Assembly: GCF_905163445.1 (NCBI RefSeq)
Contig: NC_053201.1
Span: forward strand, 506,001 to 570,000
Direction: 5' to 3'
DNA from: Pararge aegeria
Taxonomy: Eukaryota; Arthropoda; Insecta; Lepidoptera; Nymphalidae
Length of the DNA stretch: 64,000 nucleotides
Positions 24,160 through 36,089 of this stretch are shown piece after piece. The notes under the pieces were generated by a model. The model saw only the letters and a list, made by a program, of their open reading frames with translations. It was not told the origin of the DNA and made no database searches. Numbering within the stretch: position 1 is the stretch's first letter; every line of letters begins with the position of its first letter. Position numbers and translations under genes: made by a program.

Positions 24160-24302
24160 TTGTCAAAAGCCACTGCCGAGTCCCACCAGTCCAGACCAGA
24201 GATAATTCAGAAATTATAAATCCCCGAATCGCTCCTGCCTCGAATCGAACGCGAGACTTCCGCTTTTAAGACTACAGCGCTTATTACTGCACCAATGAGG
24301 TG
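24160..24302 (-). mobile_element. tRNA-like SINE fragment (family C-like)
   Basis: Minus strand: GACCACCTCATTGGTGCAG, TAAGCGCTGTAGTC, B-box GTCTCGCGTTCGATTCGAGG, then AGGAGCGATTCGGGGATTT and CTGGACTGGTGGG. The order is that of a tRNA-derived SINE head plus start of body. Confidence 0.55.
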
Positions 24303-24419
24303 GTCAAAAAGAAAAATGATGACACGAAACTTAAAAAATAGCTTAAGACTATCTTGTAGTTTCTTATTTATTTTATTTTATTAATTTAACGTTATTGTTT
24401 TAAAATAACCATTATCATA

Positions 24420-24715
24420 TTATCAAACCATTACCGACAGGGCACGGGTCCCTTTCGACAGTGACTAGGATTGAGCCGTAGTCCACCACGCTGTCCCAGT
24501 GCGGATTGATGGACTCCACATCTCTTTGAGAATTTTGTGGAGAACCGTGAGGAAACCGTGATGCCTGAGACATGACGGTTTCCTCACGATGTTTTCCTTC
24601 ACCGTTGAAACAAGAGATATTTTATTACTTAAAACGCACACAGCTTCGAAAGGTTAGAGGTAGTGCCGGGACTCGACCTCAGTCCCCTGACAGTGAAGCT
24701 TCAAACTAGTACTTA
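24420..24715 (-). mobile_element. SINE family B with snap-back duplication
   Basis: Minus strand shows CGGCACTACCTCTAACC, AACGGTGAAGG, ATCGTGAGGAAACCGTCATG, CACTGGGACAGCGTGGTGG and AAAGGGACCCGTGCCC. It carries a 14-bp inverted repeat (24546-24559 and 24575-24588) made from a duplicated GAGGAAACCGT. Confidence 0.75.
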
Positions 24716-25450
24716 CACATAGTTTCTCGCCTTATTAATGAAGTACCCACTGATAAGACAATATTAATCATCGTAATATTAGGAAAAACTAAAATCCTTC
24801 TTTTTAAGTCACTTATGATCATTTTTTTACACAACATGGTAAACTGGCAATAATGTTCTGTAGTTAACGTACCTAGACTTAATTCTCCTGGGTGGTTTTC
24901 TGATGCTAGCTATATGTATTTTTTTGTAAACTTTATGTAAATAAATAAATAAAAATAAATAACATTGCCGGTTTTTTTCTGGACCTGGTGGTCCAGAAAA
25001 AAACTGGCAATACAATGGTACACTATCCGGACCCCAAGTTAAACTACTTGCCAACCCTAGTTATCATCTCTCAACGTAACTGAGCTTAATGTAAAGCAAC
25101 ACGCCCACGGGCGAGCGAATGTGTAAGTGCGCGTCTAAACAAGTTGCTTAATCCCTAATTTAAATTTAAATGACAGCTAAGCCCCGGCGGTCGCCGCGAC
25201 TTACTTGTGGAAATGTGGCGTCATTGTTGTCGGTAATTACACGTTCTTTTATACTTTCCTATTAAAATAAAGCTTAGCGAATGTAAATTTTAATTAAAGT
25301 AACAGTTATATTTTGTTATCGCTCGTTTATGTAGTATTTTTCTGAGCCAAATTAAAGACAAGCGTGCCAACATTTTTTCAAGAATTAAGATGGGTTTATA
25401 TTCACCTATTTAAAAGTCTAGTATTTCTTTGTAAGTTGTAGTTTGTAATC
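24716..25450. other. No recognised gene; short inverted repeat
   Basis: Positions 24969-25007 contain GCCGGTTTTTTTCTGGACC...GGTCCAGAAAAAAACTGGC, an inverted repeat with a very short loop. The rest is AT-rich. Confidence 0.45.
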
Positions 25451-25565
25451 ATCGTCATCATCATTTCAATTGACGTCTACTGCTGGACATAGATCTTTTG
25501 TAGGGAGTTCCACGGTCCTGGGCCTGGCTTTGCGTCCAGCGGCTCCCAGCGACTCGCCTGATGTC
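25451..25565 (-). mobile_element. RTE-like LINE 3' end, short
   Basis: CATCATCATTTCAATTGACG, CTACTGCTGGACATAGATC and GCGGCTCCCAGCGACTCGCC are the minus-strand RTE tail (compare 43276-43400). It is truncated after about 110 bases. Confidence 0.75.
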
Positions 25566-25616
25566 ATATCTTTGTATGGATGGAGAAAAGAAAGTTTGTA
25601 ATAGTCAAGTCAGTTG

Positions 25617-26210
25617 CAATTTTGAAGTGCATAGTCAGTACATATATGAAAATTTAATTTATGTCCATAAAAATATATCAAAATTTAAAAAGAAAATGGA
25701 CTGTAATATTATAAATATTAGAACCAAAAATAAACTCGTTGTGCAGTTTACTAGGCTACACAAAATTGCAAATTCATTCAAGGGCAATTGTATATTATTT
25801 TATAACAAATTACCAAATGAAATCTTTGAGATGTCTCTCAATAATTTTAAAGTTTATATAAAACGTAAGCTTACAGAAAAATCCGATTATATTATAATCG
25901 GATTTTTCTGTAAGCTTACGTTTTATATAATTCTTAAGGATTACTTAAACGATAAAAAAGCTTGGGTGTGAATTGCTCATAGCTTAATATAAATTTACTG
26001 GAAGATGGTGATAACAAAAAAAAATTTACCCGGCTAAGTTTGTTGTGGGCTCTTCTTAGACCAGGCCGCGTTTGGAACCCTCGTAGCTTTAGATTTAAGT
26101 TGGCGAACGAAGTTATCTTACAATTATGTAAACATGTATGTATGAACGCTTCATAAGTGCCTGTGATAGGCCTATATGAATAAAGAAATTTTGAATTTGA
26201 ATTTGAAGTG
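25617..26210 (+). mobile_element. Jockey-like LINE 3' part with 77-bp palindrome
   Basis: It encodes HSQYIYENLIYVHKNISKF, TRLHKIANSFKGNC, FYNKLPNEIFEMS and ends YLNDKKAWV (25971), parallel to residues late in the copy at 4926-5740. An inverted duplication at 25854-25930 interrupts the normal sequence but happens to keep the frame open. The 3' UTR ends with GAATAAAGAAATTTTGAATTTGAATTTG. Confidence 0.85.
25854..25930. repeat. Near-perfect 77-bp palindrome (38-bp arms, 1-base centre)
   Basis: Left arm 25854-25891 and right arm 25893-25930 are exact reverse complements, including the central AAACGTAAGCTTACAG and its mirror. It sits inside the jockey-like copy's coding remnant. Confidence 0.9.
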
Positions 26211-28759
26211 CTGATAGTAGTAGTAGTGAAGCGGTGATAAGGTCGTTGCGTCGGGGGTTAAAAAATTGTATGAATGCATCAAAATCGCTGCCAGTCTATA
26301 ATCGGAGTGTTTTTTTTTGGAAACTATTTTATTAACTTTATTTCTACCATAGATCCACGCCGGCCGTCAATGATAGACAGTGAAAAAGTCGTATAATATA
26401 TTTACAAAAAGTCGAACATGATACCAATTCCAAATACACAAATCTCTGAAATAAACTAAATTAGCATGTCTTACACTTAACGTGAGTTTTTTCACAAAGC
26501 ATATAATTGAAAGAACGGCACTTGTAGTTTAGTTTCGTGCAACAGAATTGACACCAGTAACTAGCAGAAATCAAGTGACGAAATCTACAACTTAATTGTC
26601 TCTCGAGCTCTCGGACTACGAAAAAGTCTGTTTTAAATCGTTCAAAAACTGCCCATCGTGATGAGAGCTTTAACAAGATAAGGGCGGGATTACACGCGCC
26701 TGCGGAACCCTCGTATTAAAATTCCCGATCTAATAGATAGCAAGATTACGGGCTGTTCGTGGATCGGTATCGCTTTGCATTACAATGTAATCGCATCGCG
26801 TGTACGCACGCCTTATTAGTCGTACTATGCTTTTAAAATTAAAATAATGGAGTCACTTTTTTTTAATGGCGTAGTAAGATGTATTTTTATTGCAGCTTTT
26901 TAAATGCTATTTTTCATAACAGAAACATCGTTTAAAATCTTCTACCAACTTAATGGTTTAATTTTTTTTGTTATAAAAATCTACAAGTTACATTCATCTT
27001 CAATGGGATGTTTGACATTATTTTACAATAAAAAAGGCAAAGTACGTGATAAGGTATAGAAAGGTGATAGTTTGAAATTTGAACGTGATAAGGTGCATAA
27101 TTTGTTTCTTTCTGTATAATTTTAGTCGCAGTAAAGCTTTTTGTTATAGACCACCACGTAGCACTGGCAGCATTGTATGTCACACGAAATGTCACCGGTG
27201 ATTTGCGTCACCTGTCTTTGAATCCCTTGCCACGCTTAGGATTTTATTAGTGGATTCTTAATAGTAAACTATACATATTCAAAATTAACTTTTCATTAGT
27301 TTCACCGATCAATCTCCTTCGAGCCTTCTTCATCTACAAGACATTGGCGAAGTACCTTGTGCCCAGTTGGCACAGACAAAAGCCATAAACAAGAATTGAA
27401 TTGATTGAATAGTAAACTAGCTGCTAACTGCAATCTCAGTTTAACCCTGAAACTATGTACTGCTTTTCTGCTACTGTAATTAGAAAAGAATCAAATATTC
27501 CAAATTCAAATTAATAAAGAAAAGTAAAACGTAAATTAATCAAAAGTTTTGAAGTAAAACAAAAAAAAATTAAAAATGGCAGGCTGCGCTATCAAAAATC
27601 TCTGCCGTTTCATTAACTCTTGGGAAAGAAAAAAATAATGTCAACGCAAAAAAAGAAGCGCACAGATTAAATTTTAGAGGTACTTTTTTAAATTAATTAA
27701 TAAGGGAAGGTGACGGCGGGGAAAAAATGAAATGTCAAAATTACAACAAGATTTGCTTTAATTATGTCCGTGGGGGTTGTCCGGGGCGGAAGGGAGGGGG
27801 TGTTACTAATTACATTTTCTTAATTTGCAAAGTTTCGCTGTTTTTCCCGCTGTCCGGTTTTGTACGTGGCCATGATTTGTATTGGAGAGATGTTTTAGCT
27901 AATTTTGTGTTGGGAATCAACTTTGGTTATAATGAAATTGTGAATACTGTGCGATTTGAAATTGTATAATAAGTCACGACCGACGACGAGCACAGACCTG
28001 GTCTCTATCCCTAACATGTGACGATAAATGTTAAAACCCGCCAAACCATATTAAAGCAGCGTGACGGTAAGCATTTTGTTAACTAGGTGCCTACCTCTGT
28101 CTTTGTTTTTTAAGTCATAACATCGTTAAGTATTTCTCATCAACATTTTTATAACGACATTAAAAAAATGCAAAGAAAGGGGTGTCCTACCCCCCTCGGA
28201 GGGGCAAATTGAAGATAATTAAGTTTATCGCTTTAATATCTTCTTGTCTTTCCAAATTTGCAAATGAGTTTTTTTAATAACGGCGAATTTGTACGCGCCG
28301 CCTAATCCTTTTATGATTTATGAGGTTTAAATGCAGATGCTGAGTTTTCTGGTTGTTTCTGTTATCCTACTTTTAAAAGGGATATTGTGTTACGAGTGTA
28401 AGTGTATTATGTTTATTAATTAGAGATTTAATTTCATAAAAAAACCTCACACACATTTTTTTAAATATTTATTTGTAAACCTAAATTGTACGCACTTAAT
28501 TAAGAATATACAGAATCCGCATTCAGCTATTATTGTACGCAGTGACTTGTGTCTAAATACAGTGAAAAGCTCTGCGCACGGCTCAATTTACACCCGCGGA
28601 ATGTTGCCAGGTCACAATTGTTTTCCTATTTTCCCATTTTACGGTGAACGCTTAGAAAATTTGAGGTAAAATAATTACTGCCAACTGCTCAATAGCATGA
28701 AGTGACCATCCAACGTGGAAACCAATCTAAAGTGGAGTGGTTTTTGATGCTTCAATTAA
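26211..28759. other. No recognised gene
   Basis: Positions 26680-26820 are GC-richer and contain the palindrome ATTACAATGTAAT near 26780. Positions 27715-27800 are G-rich (GGGGGTTGTCCGGGGCGG). Positions 28030-28066 resemble repeat family P. Open frames at 27727 and 28702 have no recognisable motif, and the latter runs into the MITE. Confidence 0.35.
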
Positions 28760-28931
28760 CAGTGGCGTGCAGAGCTATGCACAGGATAAACAGATGGTAT
28801 AAAATGATGAAAATCTCCAGGACGAGTTATAAAAACTTAAGGATAAGCATTGGAAGAGTTATTAAAATTCTACTCTTAAGTATTTATAACTCGTACTGGA
28901 GATTTTATTAATTTTATATCATCTGCCACTG
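28760..28931. mobile_element. hAT-type MITE, internally shortened
   Basis: It starts CAGTGGCGTGCAGAGCTATGC and ends TTTATATCATCTGCCACTG. The middle has ACGAGTTATAAAAACTTAAGGATAAGC and its mirror. The right terminal repeat has lost the CATACCCTGTGCATACC block. CTTCAAT lies on both sides (offset by 3 bases on the left), an imperfect trace of the target duplication. Confidence 0.8.
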
Positions 28932-29367
28932 CTTCAATATTAGACGTGCACTCGGTTTCTGTATGTTGTTAATTCTGTGATAGAACCATTATTATATTTC
29001 CATTTCCCATTTCGTCCTCTTAGGTTTGGATTTTAGACAAAAAATTAAGAACTACTGATATTTCATTATTTAAAAAAATATTACGCTTTCGGTTGGAGTT
29101 CAAACTAATTAATGGCACGAATCGTCCGATCTATTCGTTATTAAATTATCAAAGTTAACTGAGAAGCGCGTGCTAAAAAAAATATAGAAATGAGAGGCCA
29201 AGATATTCACTTCAATACCCACAATGTTCAGGATGGCACTTAAATCTTTCATTAATTAACAGTATTATTGAAGCAACTGTAAAATACCTAGTTTCTTAGC
29301 AGTAATTATTTATTCTCATGACTATTATTCTTCCTTCCTATTAAAGTATTCATTTTATAAAAGACAT
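28932..29367. other. No recognised gene
   Basis: AT-rich sequence. Nothing recognised. Confidence 0.35.
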
Positions 29368-29460
29368 CATTAAAGCCCACCAACCTGCTTTATAGCAGTG
29401 TTGTGGGTCTGTACTCTATAAACCTAACTTCCCAAGGAGTGAAATAAAACAACTGGACTG
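29368..29460 (+). repeat. Dispersed repeat family P
   Basis: AAAGCCCACCAACCTGCTTTATAGCAG, TGTGGGTCTGTACTC and CCCAAGGAGTG resemble 47735-47850. Confidence 0.5.
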
Positions 29461-29499
29461 ACTCTAATACTGTATATTAAGCTTCTCTATAATTCATAT

Positions 29500-29610
29500 T
29501 ACTTGTTACCTTCAAATGACTCTACTACCAGTTCGGAATGCTGTCTTCGGCAGAGAAGACCACTGGCAAGAAACTCTACCGTTGCTCTTTTATTCAATCA
29601 ATTAAAACAA
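29500..29610 (-). mobile_element. LINE family K 3' UTR fragment
   Basis: ACTCTACTACCAGTTCGGAATG, GGCAAGAAACTCTACCGTTGCTCTT match the minus-strand tail at 13900-13985. Confidence 0.65.
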
Positions 29611-30254
29611 CTTATATACACGATTACAACATTGTCATATGTAATAACGCTAGGCCCTTTGATACAAGACATATTTTAAGACAGGTCAAACATAACTACT
29701 ATTATCACTTATAACATCAGGACTTTTGGAACAAATTGTTTTTATATAGCAACCTCTGCCACATAAGCTATCTGTATAAAATAATGCTAGGGCTCCATTT
29801 GTGATACCTAAATAACCCAAAGGATATAAGAGATATACTTATCTGATGCAACATCAGGTACAACCATAGTACCAACAACTTTTAACAACTTATCTCAACT
29901 CCATCACCAGTATATACGACTCTTGTTCCGCCACAACAATATTTCGTTACGTTTATCGTTTCCATTATAAATCACCTATTCACAATTTGTAACGTTCTAT
30001 CCACAATACTTTACTTAATCTGCTTTTCTCATTTCATTACTTTAAATCCGTGCTAACTTTCAATTCCCGCCAATCTATCTTGTCAAACTCGCGTCTCCCG
30101 CCATAGATCCTATATTTTACTTTGACAGTCTACTAAAGTCCATTATTCTATTTTCAATACGCTATCAATGAGTATACAAACTATGATTTGTTGATATATT
30201 TAATATAATCATCGGGTTTATCATAGATAAAGTGCTATAATTCCCTATTTCCTA
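29611..30254. other. No recognised gene
   Basis: AT-rich, unassigned. Confidence 0.35.
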
Positions 30255-30402
30255 ACACGCGTATGGAACCCTCGTAGCTTTAGATTTAAGTTTACGAATG
30301 TAGTTACCGCCATCACTACTCACTGCTATGTACACATTTTGTATGTCATCAACGCATCAAAATCTTTGTGCCTATTTGAATAAAGAAATATTGACTTTGA
30401 CT
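30255..30402 (+). mobile_element. Jockey-like LINE extreme 3' end
   Basis: TGGAACCCTCGTAGCTTTAG, GAATGTAGTTACCGCCATCA and TTGAATAAAGAAATATTGACTTTGAC equal the last 150 bases of the copy at 4926-6005. Confidence 0.8.
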
Positions 30403-32800
30403 TCTTTGAGAAAAATCTGGTTATTTAGTTCTTACGAATTAGAATAGTTCAGGAATAGATGATTTATAATATTTGCCTTTTGTGAACAACCGCTACGAGA
30501 TTATGACCGCTACATTTGCCTTCTTCGTAGCTGGTTCGTAACACAACGGTCGGCTCGAAGTATGCATGGTCGTAAGGCCAGGACAAAGAGTCGCAACAAA
30601 CAGACAGGCTTGACTTTTATTTCTTAACTTACGAAAAGTGCTTAAAGGTAAGCCTACTTGAATGAATTTAAATGAATAATTTTGAAGTTATGTGAAAAAA
30701 GTGGAAATACAAAAGTTTAAGATCTTTTTATTACCTACAACGTTGCCATTTGGCTTTTTTCGATAGGACTTTTAGTTTTGCCGGAAATTGAGAAAAACCG
30801 TTTTTTACCCTTAAAAACTCACCCCACCCCTTCCCGACCTCAGTTCGGTCCTGCAATTACTACCATAAAAAAATATAAAACAAATCTGCATTTTTTTAAA
30901 TAGTTCCTTTTAGGTATCATACACGTAATATTATGAGTCATAGTAACCTTATACGGTTATACTTACTTATTTAATAATATTATTGTACTCCCGACTGTAG
31001 GTATACTGTTTTAAATGCTTTTCTAGGCCTTGTAAACTGTGAGCAATCAAATTCTATGCTGTTCTATTTTATTTTATTATGTAAAAAGCTCATACAATTG
31101 TTCCCTATAACTAAGACCACTGGCACCATGATAATAAAACCACCAGACAATAAAACGAAATCTATATTAAAATCTCAATTTTACTGCACATTCGTTAAAA
31201 AAAACCGATCGCATCGAATTGAATATCAACACGGTAAATAATACAGATTAAAAAAGTATAAAAAAGACAAAAAAAAAAGTAGCGACACGACACGCGCCGC
31301 GCAATTTATTTTTTCCTCCGTATCAGCAGTCGGGCAGTCGTTTTGAAGAATTTGTGGCCGATAGGTAAATTGGAATTGTGTTTTTGATCGATGGCGTGCA
31401 CTAATGGACGCTGGTGAAAAAAAAATGGAACACCGAACGTGTACGATGCATTTTATTCGCTGTGCATGCATGGATGCATGGATGCATGCACGCGAAGGAT
31501 GCGAAATGGCGCTTTTGATTGATGACACGATCTATTGTTTGGACGTGGATAGCGGATGGAGTGTACTCGGATAATGGATGCACTTTGTACGGTTTATTCC
31601 GATGCAACTCGATTGATATTAATTTTTGTCATCTGTGGAATGGATTAGTAGGTTTGCTGCACAATCGCGGGTGGTCGTAGTGAAATTAAATGGCATAATC
31701 TATTAATTAATAGTGTTTTAGTAGTTATATTCATATTTATTTAGTTGCCAAATTTTGGGTACTTAACAAATAAACATTTAACAAAACAGTTCACCTTCAC
31801 AATCGACTGTCACAAAAATAAAAATAAAAATTTCTCTTAAAGATTTAAAAAATAAAAATGCAATAATAAGAAATAAGTAAAAATGTCATTTTAAATTAAT
31901 TAGGCAAATAATACAATAACAAATGTTTGTCATATTAGTATTAAATAACAAAAATGAAACTATAAATAACGTGCACCGCCAAACTGACGTTAGGTTGGTA
32001 ATATATACATCAGATTTTTGTTTTATTAGAGACAGAAAATGTTTAATTTGCGTAATCGGAAACGCCGGATATTATCATAGCAATTTTACTAATAAGTAGA
32101 GATCGTACACTCGGATGCATACTGTTGATAATTAGTTCAAAGTCAAAGTCAAATATTTCTCAAAGTTAAGTAAGGATTATTCATAAGTGAACCAACAGTG
32201 ACAACGTATAATGGTTAACCTCGGCTGTTCCTACCTATGTATCTCGCGGTCTATATATTGCCGTCGGGCCAAAAATGATAATGATAATGTTACCTTTTCT
32301 GGGTTAAGAAGTAGCCTTTGTTACGTTTCGCTCTTTCACCTAACTCTACGCCAAAAATGAAGTTTAAGCTAGCTAAGCAATCAGCTTAGCTAGCTTACAG
32401 GAAGAACAGAAAACAAATACACTTTTGCTTTTATCACATTAGTAAGTATTTGATGTTAATAATTCTCAGTAGGTACAAGGATGAAGTTAATAATTTGGTG
32501 CTGTCCGACCCGTGTCGGAGATAATAACCGTTTGGAAGTAGCGTGGTGGATCCATGCTCTAAACGCTTCACTTCTCTCTTATTCGACTTCACTAACATAT
32601 AGTCAGGGTTTCCTTTGTCCTATTACTTACGTAACAATATTTTCATTACTTTTTATTGTAAATATGTTTTAAAAATATTAAAAAGAATATATATATTCTT
32701 TCATAAAGTAATTGTCTTTTAATTTTATTGATTATAAATTTCATGCTATTTTATATTTTTATTGTATGTACATACCTTCCAATACAAAGGGAATAAAAAT
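30403..32800. other. No recognised gene; scattered remnants
   Basis: Positions 30595-30680 resemble the family K tail (CAGACAGGCTTGAC, AAGTGCTTAAAGGTAAGCCTACTTGAATGAA). Positions 31461-31492 hold a GCATG/GGATGCAT repeat. A 13-bp inverted repeat lies at 32365-32397. Positions 31280-31420 are GC-richer. No gene recognised. Confidence 0.35.
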
Positions 32801-32978
32801 GAAGGAAAACATCGTGACGAAACCTGCATGCCTGAGAGTTCTCCATAATGTCTTCAAAGGTGTGTGGAGTCCACCAATCCACACTGGGCCAGCGTGTTGG
32901 ACTGCGGTCTTAACACCTTCTCATTGTGGGAGGAGACCCGTGCTCTGTAGTGGGCCGGTTAGAGGTTAATATGAGATG
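32801..32978 (+). mobile_element. SINE family B, 3' part
   Basis: GAAGGAAAACATCGTGACG, CCTGCATGCCTGAGAGTTC, CACTGGGCCAGCGTGTTGG, TTGTGGGAGGAGACCCGTGC and GTAGTGGGCCGG. This is a well-preserved body without the tRNA-like head. Confidence 0.85.
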
Positions 32979-33039
32979 GTAATTAATGAGAATCTGTTGA
33001 GTAAGTCCAAAACCTAACAAACTTTGGCCTGACCAGTGC

Positions 33040-33240
33040 AGACTTTCGAGGCAATTTGAGTGCAGCTAGTTCGGATTGAGCCCGTCCGTCTGTCACACAG
33101 CTCGGCGTCCGGAGCCAGCTGTAAAGCCGAACATCATTAGGCGGGTCGTTTGTCACGCCTTATCGCGACAGTCGCCAGTCGCGATTTGCCCGCCCGCGCT
33201 AATGTTGTGTGCTCACTAAAGCTTAGCATTCACTCTACTA
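33040..33240. promoter_or_regulatory. GC-rich unique island, candidate regulatory element
   Basis: Repeat-free block with GTCCGTCTGTCACACAGCTC, TCACGCCTTATCGCGACAG and TTGCCCGCCCGCGCTAATG, clearly richer in GC than its flanks and located between repeat clusters. Regulatory function is inference. Confidence 0.3.
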
Positions 33241-33271
33241 ACAATTCACTATTTAAGAATGTAATATAACG

Positions 33272-33557
33272 ACCCCCCTGGCGCAGTTAGCGCTGTGAAA
33301 TTAAGTAGGAGGTCCCTGGTTCGATTCCAGGCAGGGATTTTTCGGTGGTCTAGTCTGCTTGTGACAAGTTACCACCCTACCGACAAAGACGTGCCGTTAA
33401 GCGATTAAGTGTTCCGGTGCGATGTCGCGTAAAAACCGATTTGGAGTATGCCTACCATACTCTTAACAGGTTAACCCACTACCATCTTAGACTGCATGAT
33501 CTCTTACCACCAGGTGAGATTGTGTCAAGGGTTAACTTGTAGCGGAATAAAAAAAAG
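33272..33557 (+). mobile_element. SINE family C
   Basis: Head CCTGGCGCAGTTAGCGCTG and B-box TGGTTCGATTCCAGGCAGGG, body GACGTGCCGTTAAGCGATTAAG, GTTCCGGTGCGATGTCGCG, tail GAGATTGTGTCAAGGGTTAAC. It lies tail to tail with the next copy. Confidence 0.85.
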
Positions 33558-33663
33558 TTTTCTTTTTTCACTACAAGTAATGACCCTAGATAGCAATCTC
33601 ACCATTTGATAAACGATGATGCAGTTTAACATGGTAGCGGGCTTACTTGTAGGGTTAAACCAG
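33558..33663 (-). mobile_element. SINE family C, tail half (split by a jockey-like LINE)
   Basis: TTCACTACAAGTAATGACCC, GCAATCTCACC, GATGATGCAGTTTAACATGG and AGCGGGCTTACTTG form the reverse complement of the family tail. It stops where the LINE at 33664 begins and resumes at 34155. Confidence 0.75.
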
Positions 33664-34154
33664 TTATATAGTAAGAATAAACTTACAGTGCAATATACTA
33701 GGTTACATAAAATTCATAATTCGTTTAAAGGAAATTGCATACAATTCTACAATAAACTACCAATTGTCATCTTGGAGATGTCTCTTAAAAAGTTCAAAGT
33801 TTGTATTAAACGTTAGCTTATAGAAAAGTCCTATTATAGTATAAAGGACTACGTAAACGATAAAAAAGCTTGGGTGTAAATTATTGCTCTAACCAGGTTG
33901 CTCTTCTAATAATTTAAAATGACATTGTGAGATGGTGATAACAAAAAAAAAACACCCGGCTAAGTTTGTTGTGGGCTTTTTAGACCAGGACGCGTTTGGA
34001 ACCCTCGTAGCTTTAGTTTTAAGTTTACGAATGTGGTTATCGCCATCATCTCACTACCGTGTGGTTCTTATGTACGCATCAAAAGTGCCACCTGTGGGCC
34101 GGGCCTACTTGAATAAAGATATTTTTGACTTTCACTTTGACTTTGACTTTATAT
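33664..34154 (+). mobile_element. Jockey-like LINE, 5'-truncated, inserted in a SINE C copy
   Basis: Nearly identical to 5530-6003: AGTAAGAATAAACTTACAGTG, FYNKLPIVILEMSLKKF, DKKAWV, the A-run, GCTAAGTTTGTTGTGGGC and a TTTGACTTTCACTTTGAC tail. The coding remnant has a premature TAG after IKR. TTATAT occurs at both ends (33664-33669 and 34149-34154) and is a plausible target duplication. Confidence 0.85.
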
Positions 34155-34325
34155 TAAACGCATATTCACCCACACTTTTTCGGTAGGGTGGTAATTAACT
34201 AAGGCCAAAGCCTTTAGCGGACCAGACAGAACAGAAAAATCTGAAATTTCAAATTACCCCTGCCACTGGCAACCGAATCTAGGATTTCCAACAGAAGACT
34301 CAACGCTGCGCTAAGGAGGTCAACA
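34155..34325 (-). mobile_element. SINE family C, head half of the split copy
   Basis: TTTTCGGTAGGGTGGTAATTAAC, AAAGCCTTTAGCGGACC, TTACCCCTGCCACTGGCAACCGAATCTAGG and AACGCTGCGCTAAGGAGG continue the minus-strand family C copy interrupted at 33663. Confidence 0.75.
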
Positions 34326-36089
34326 GTTAACTGTTAAATAGAGTTTGCCATTGTGCCAGCGTAGTGTGACCTCTGCCAGGGATTTAGCATATCGGAAGAA
34401 TATAAACCTCAGGGCACCTCCTCCAACCCTCATTTCGTACATCCACGAGACCACAAGTCACAGAATGGGAGAGACGATGTGAGATATCAAGAGTATCAAG
34501 TGGCGTTCGACCAAGCCTTCATCTTCCAGATCTGTCTAGAACTTAATTATCAATAGAATACAACTGTATAAAGAAGTACATAATTGTTGTGGTACAAGAA
34601 ATAGTTGTGAAAAGTACTTTCATAGATTAGAATACAAAACAAAATAGAAGCGTCGAAAATAATGTTTGGAATGTACCGATAATTTTCTATAATTTACAGT
34701 CATCAAAACTAGTTTAGCGAACTTACCATATCAAAAAATATAAGTAGGTATAGAATTAAATAGTACTATGAACTTTTACCCAGACAAATTTCATAAATAC
34801 GTCTTAAGCTCCTTTGATATCTAATTGTGAAATGATACGCAATAATTATATTAAGGCAACATAATTCGATTATACATCTTCCATATAATACTATATTAAC
34901 ATACTAAAATCGAATCGCCTCAATGCAACAGTTATAAAGGCCCGAGGCATTCAACGTCTCATTCGAAATAATTACACGACTAAGATATGGATTTAGGTAT
35001 AGGTGAGGCAGAGCGGATAATGGTAGCGCTTAAGTATCGATTCAAGTCAATGGCGGATTAAGTCCGTCAGAGACTGGGGGTGGTAAAACTAAACGAATTT
35101 AATGTATTATCGCACTAATAATTATTTTTCAAAACAATATCGAATTCAAAAGTAAAAAAAAAACTAATTATTCTTGCCTGTATTATGAAGTTGGATGGAC
35201 ATTTAACACCATAGAATGGATTATGGCCATTGAAATCTATGTAATTGAGTACCTGCCTTTATCGGTGCTTTACAAGCAACCGACTTCCGTCTATACACAC
35301 GAACAAATACGACAAACGACACAGGTGTTCCATATTATTTTATTAACATGGGTAGGTGTGACGTCTTATATGAAGCAACATCGAGAAAAAAACCTTTTTT
35401 TGAAGACGGTTTCTAGAAAATCCACTGTTATGTACCTTCGTGGTATTATGAGTAAAAGTTGCTATGTGGTTTCTTCTTGAGCAATTGAATTTCACATTTC
35501 TGTCCTATCTGTCAGTAAAACTAATTTATACATCCCTGTAACAAACGGAAAAACATGGCGGACTGTAAGCTAAGACGTTTTTACCTCTATAGAGCCATTA
35601 CCGCTGTTAAAAAATAATAGATATTCACATAATTATCCTTCTACCGCGACCCACCCCGCGAGAACGAGCGCGCATTATTTTAATCGCCGCGTAAGAGCGA
35701 GTTAGCTATATTTCCCGCGGTTCGTCGTTTAGCACTTAAGTAATTGAATACAGGGGGTGAGCCGGGAATGAAAGGAACAGTGGGATATAATAATAAATGT
35801 AATAACACTCTTGTGCGAACTTGTTTAGTTCGCTCGTAAATATAATAATAAACATACGTCAGCGAGTTTGATGGCGCACGGGAAGTTTGCTGTTTTGTGA
35901 CAGCAACGATCACAATATCAAAACAGTGTCGCTTATGTTTCCCTACTTTCCGCTTGCGACTTCGTCCGCGTAGAGTTTCCATTTACCCGAGGAACCAAAT
36001 TCCTGTGATAAAACTATTTTATCTGTTATTTATTTCTAGATTATCAAAACTAGGTCATTATTATCTTTTTAGTCAGATATATCAACGTT
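34326..36089. other. No recognised gene; GC-richer patch at 35640-35710
   Basis: GCGACCCACCCCGCGAGAACGAGCGCGC is unlike the AT-rich surroundings. The open frames at 35223 and 35680 have no recognisable motif. Confidence 0.35.

Noticed and set aside
27727..27969. 80-codon frame with a GC-rich start
   Set aside because: The G-rich stretch makes it open, but there is no motif and no neighbouring splice or poly(A) signal to support it.
31226..31607. Minus-strand frames of 68 and 100 codons
   Set aside because: They include the GCATG simple repeat and a poly-A/T run; coding support is absent.
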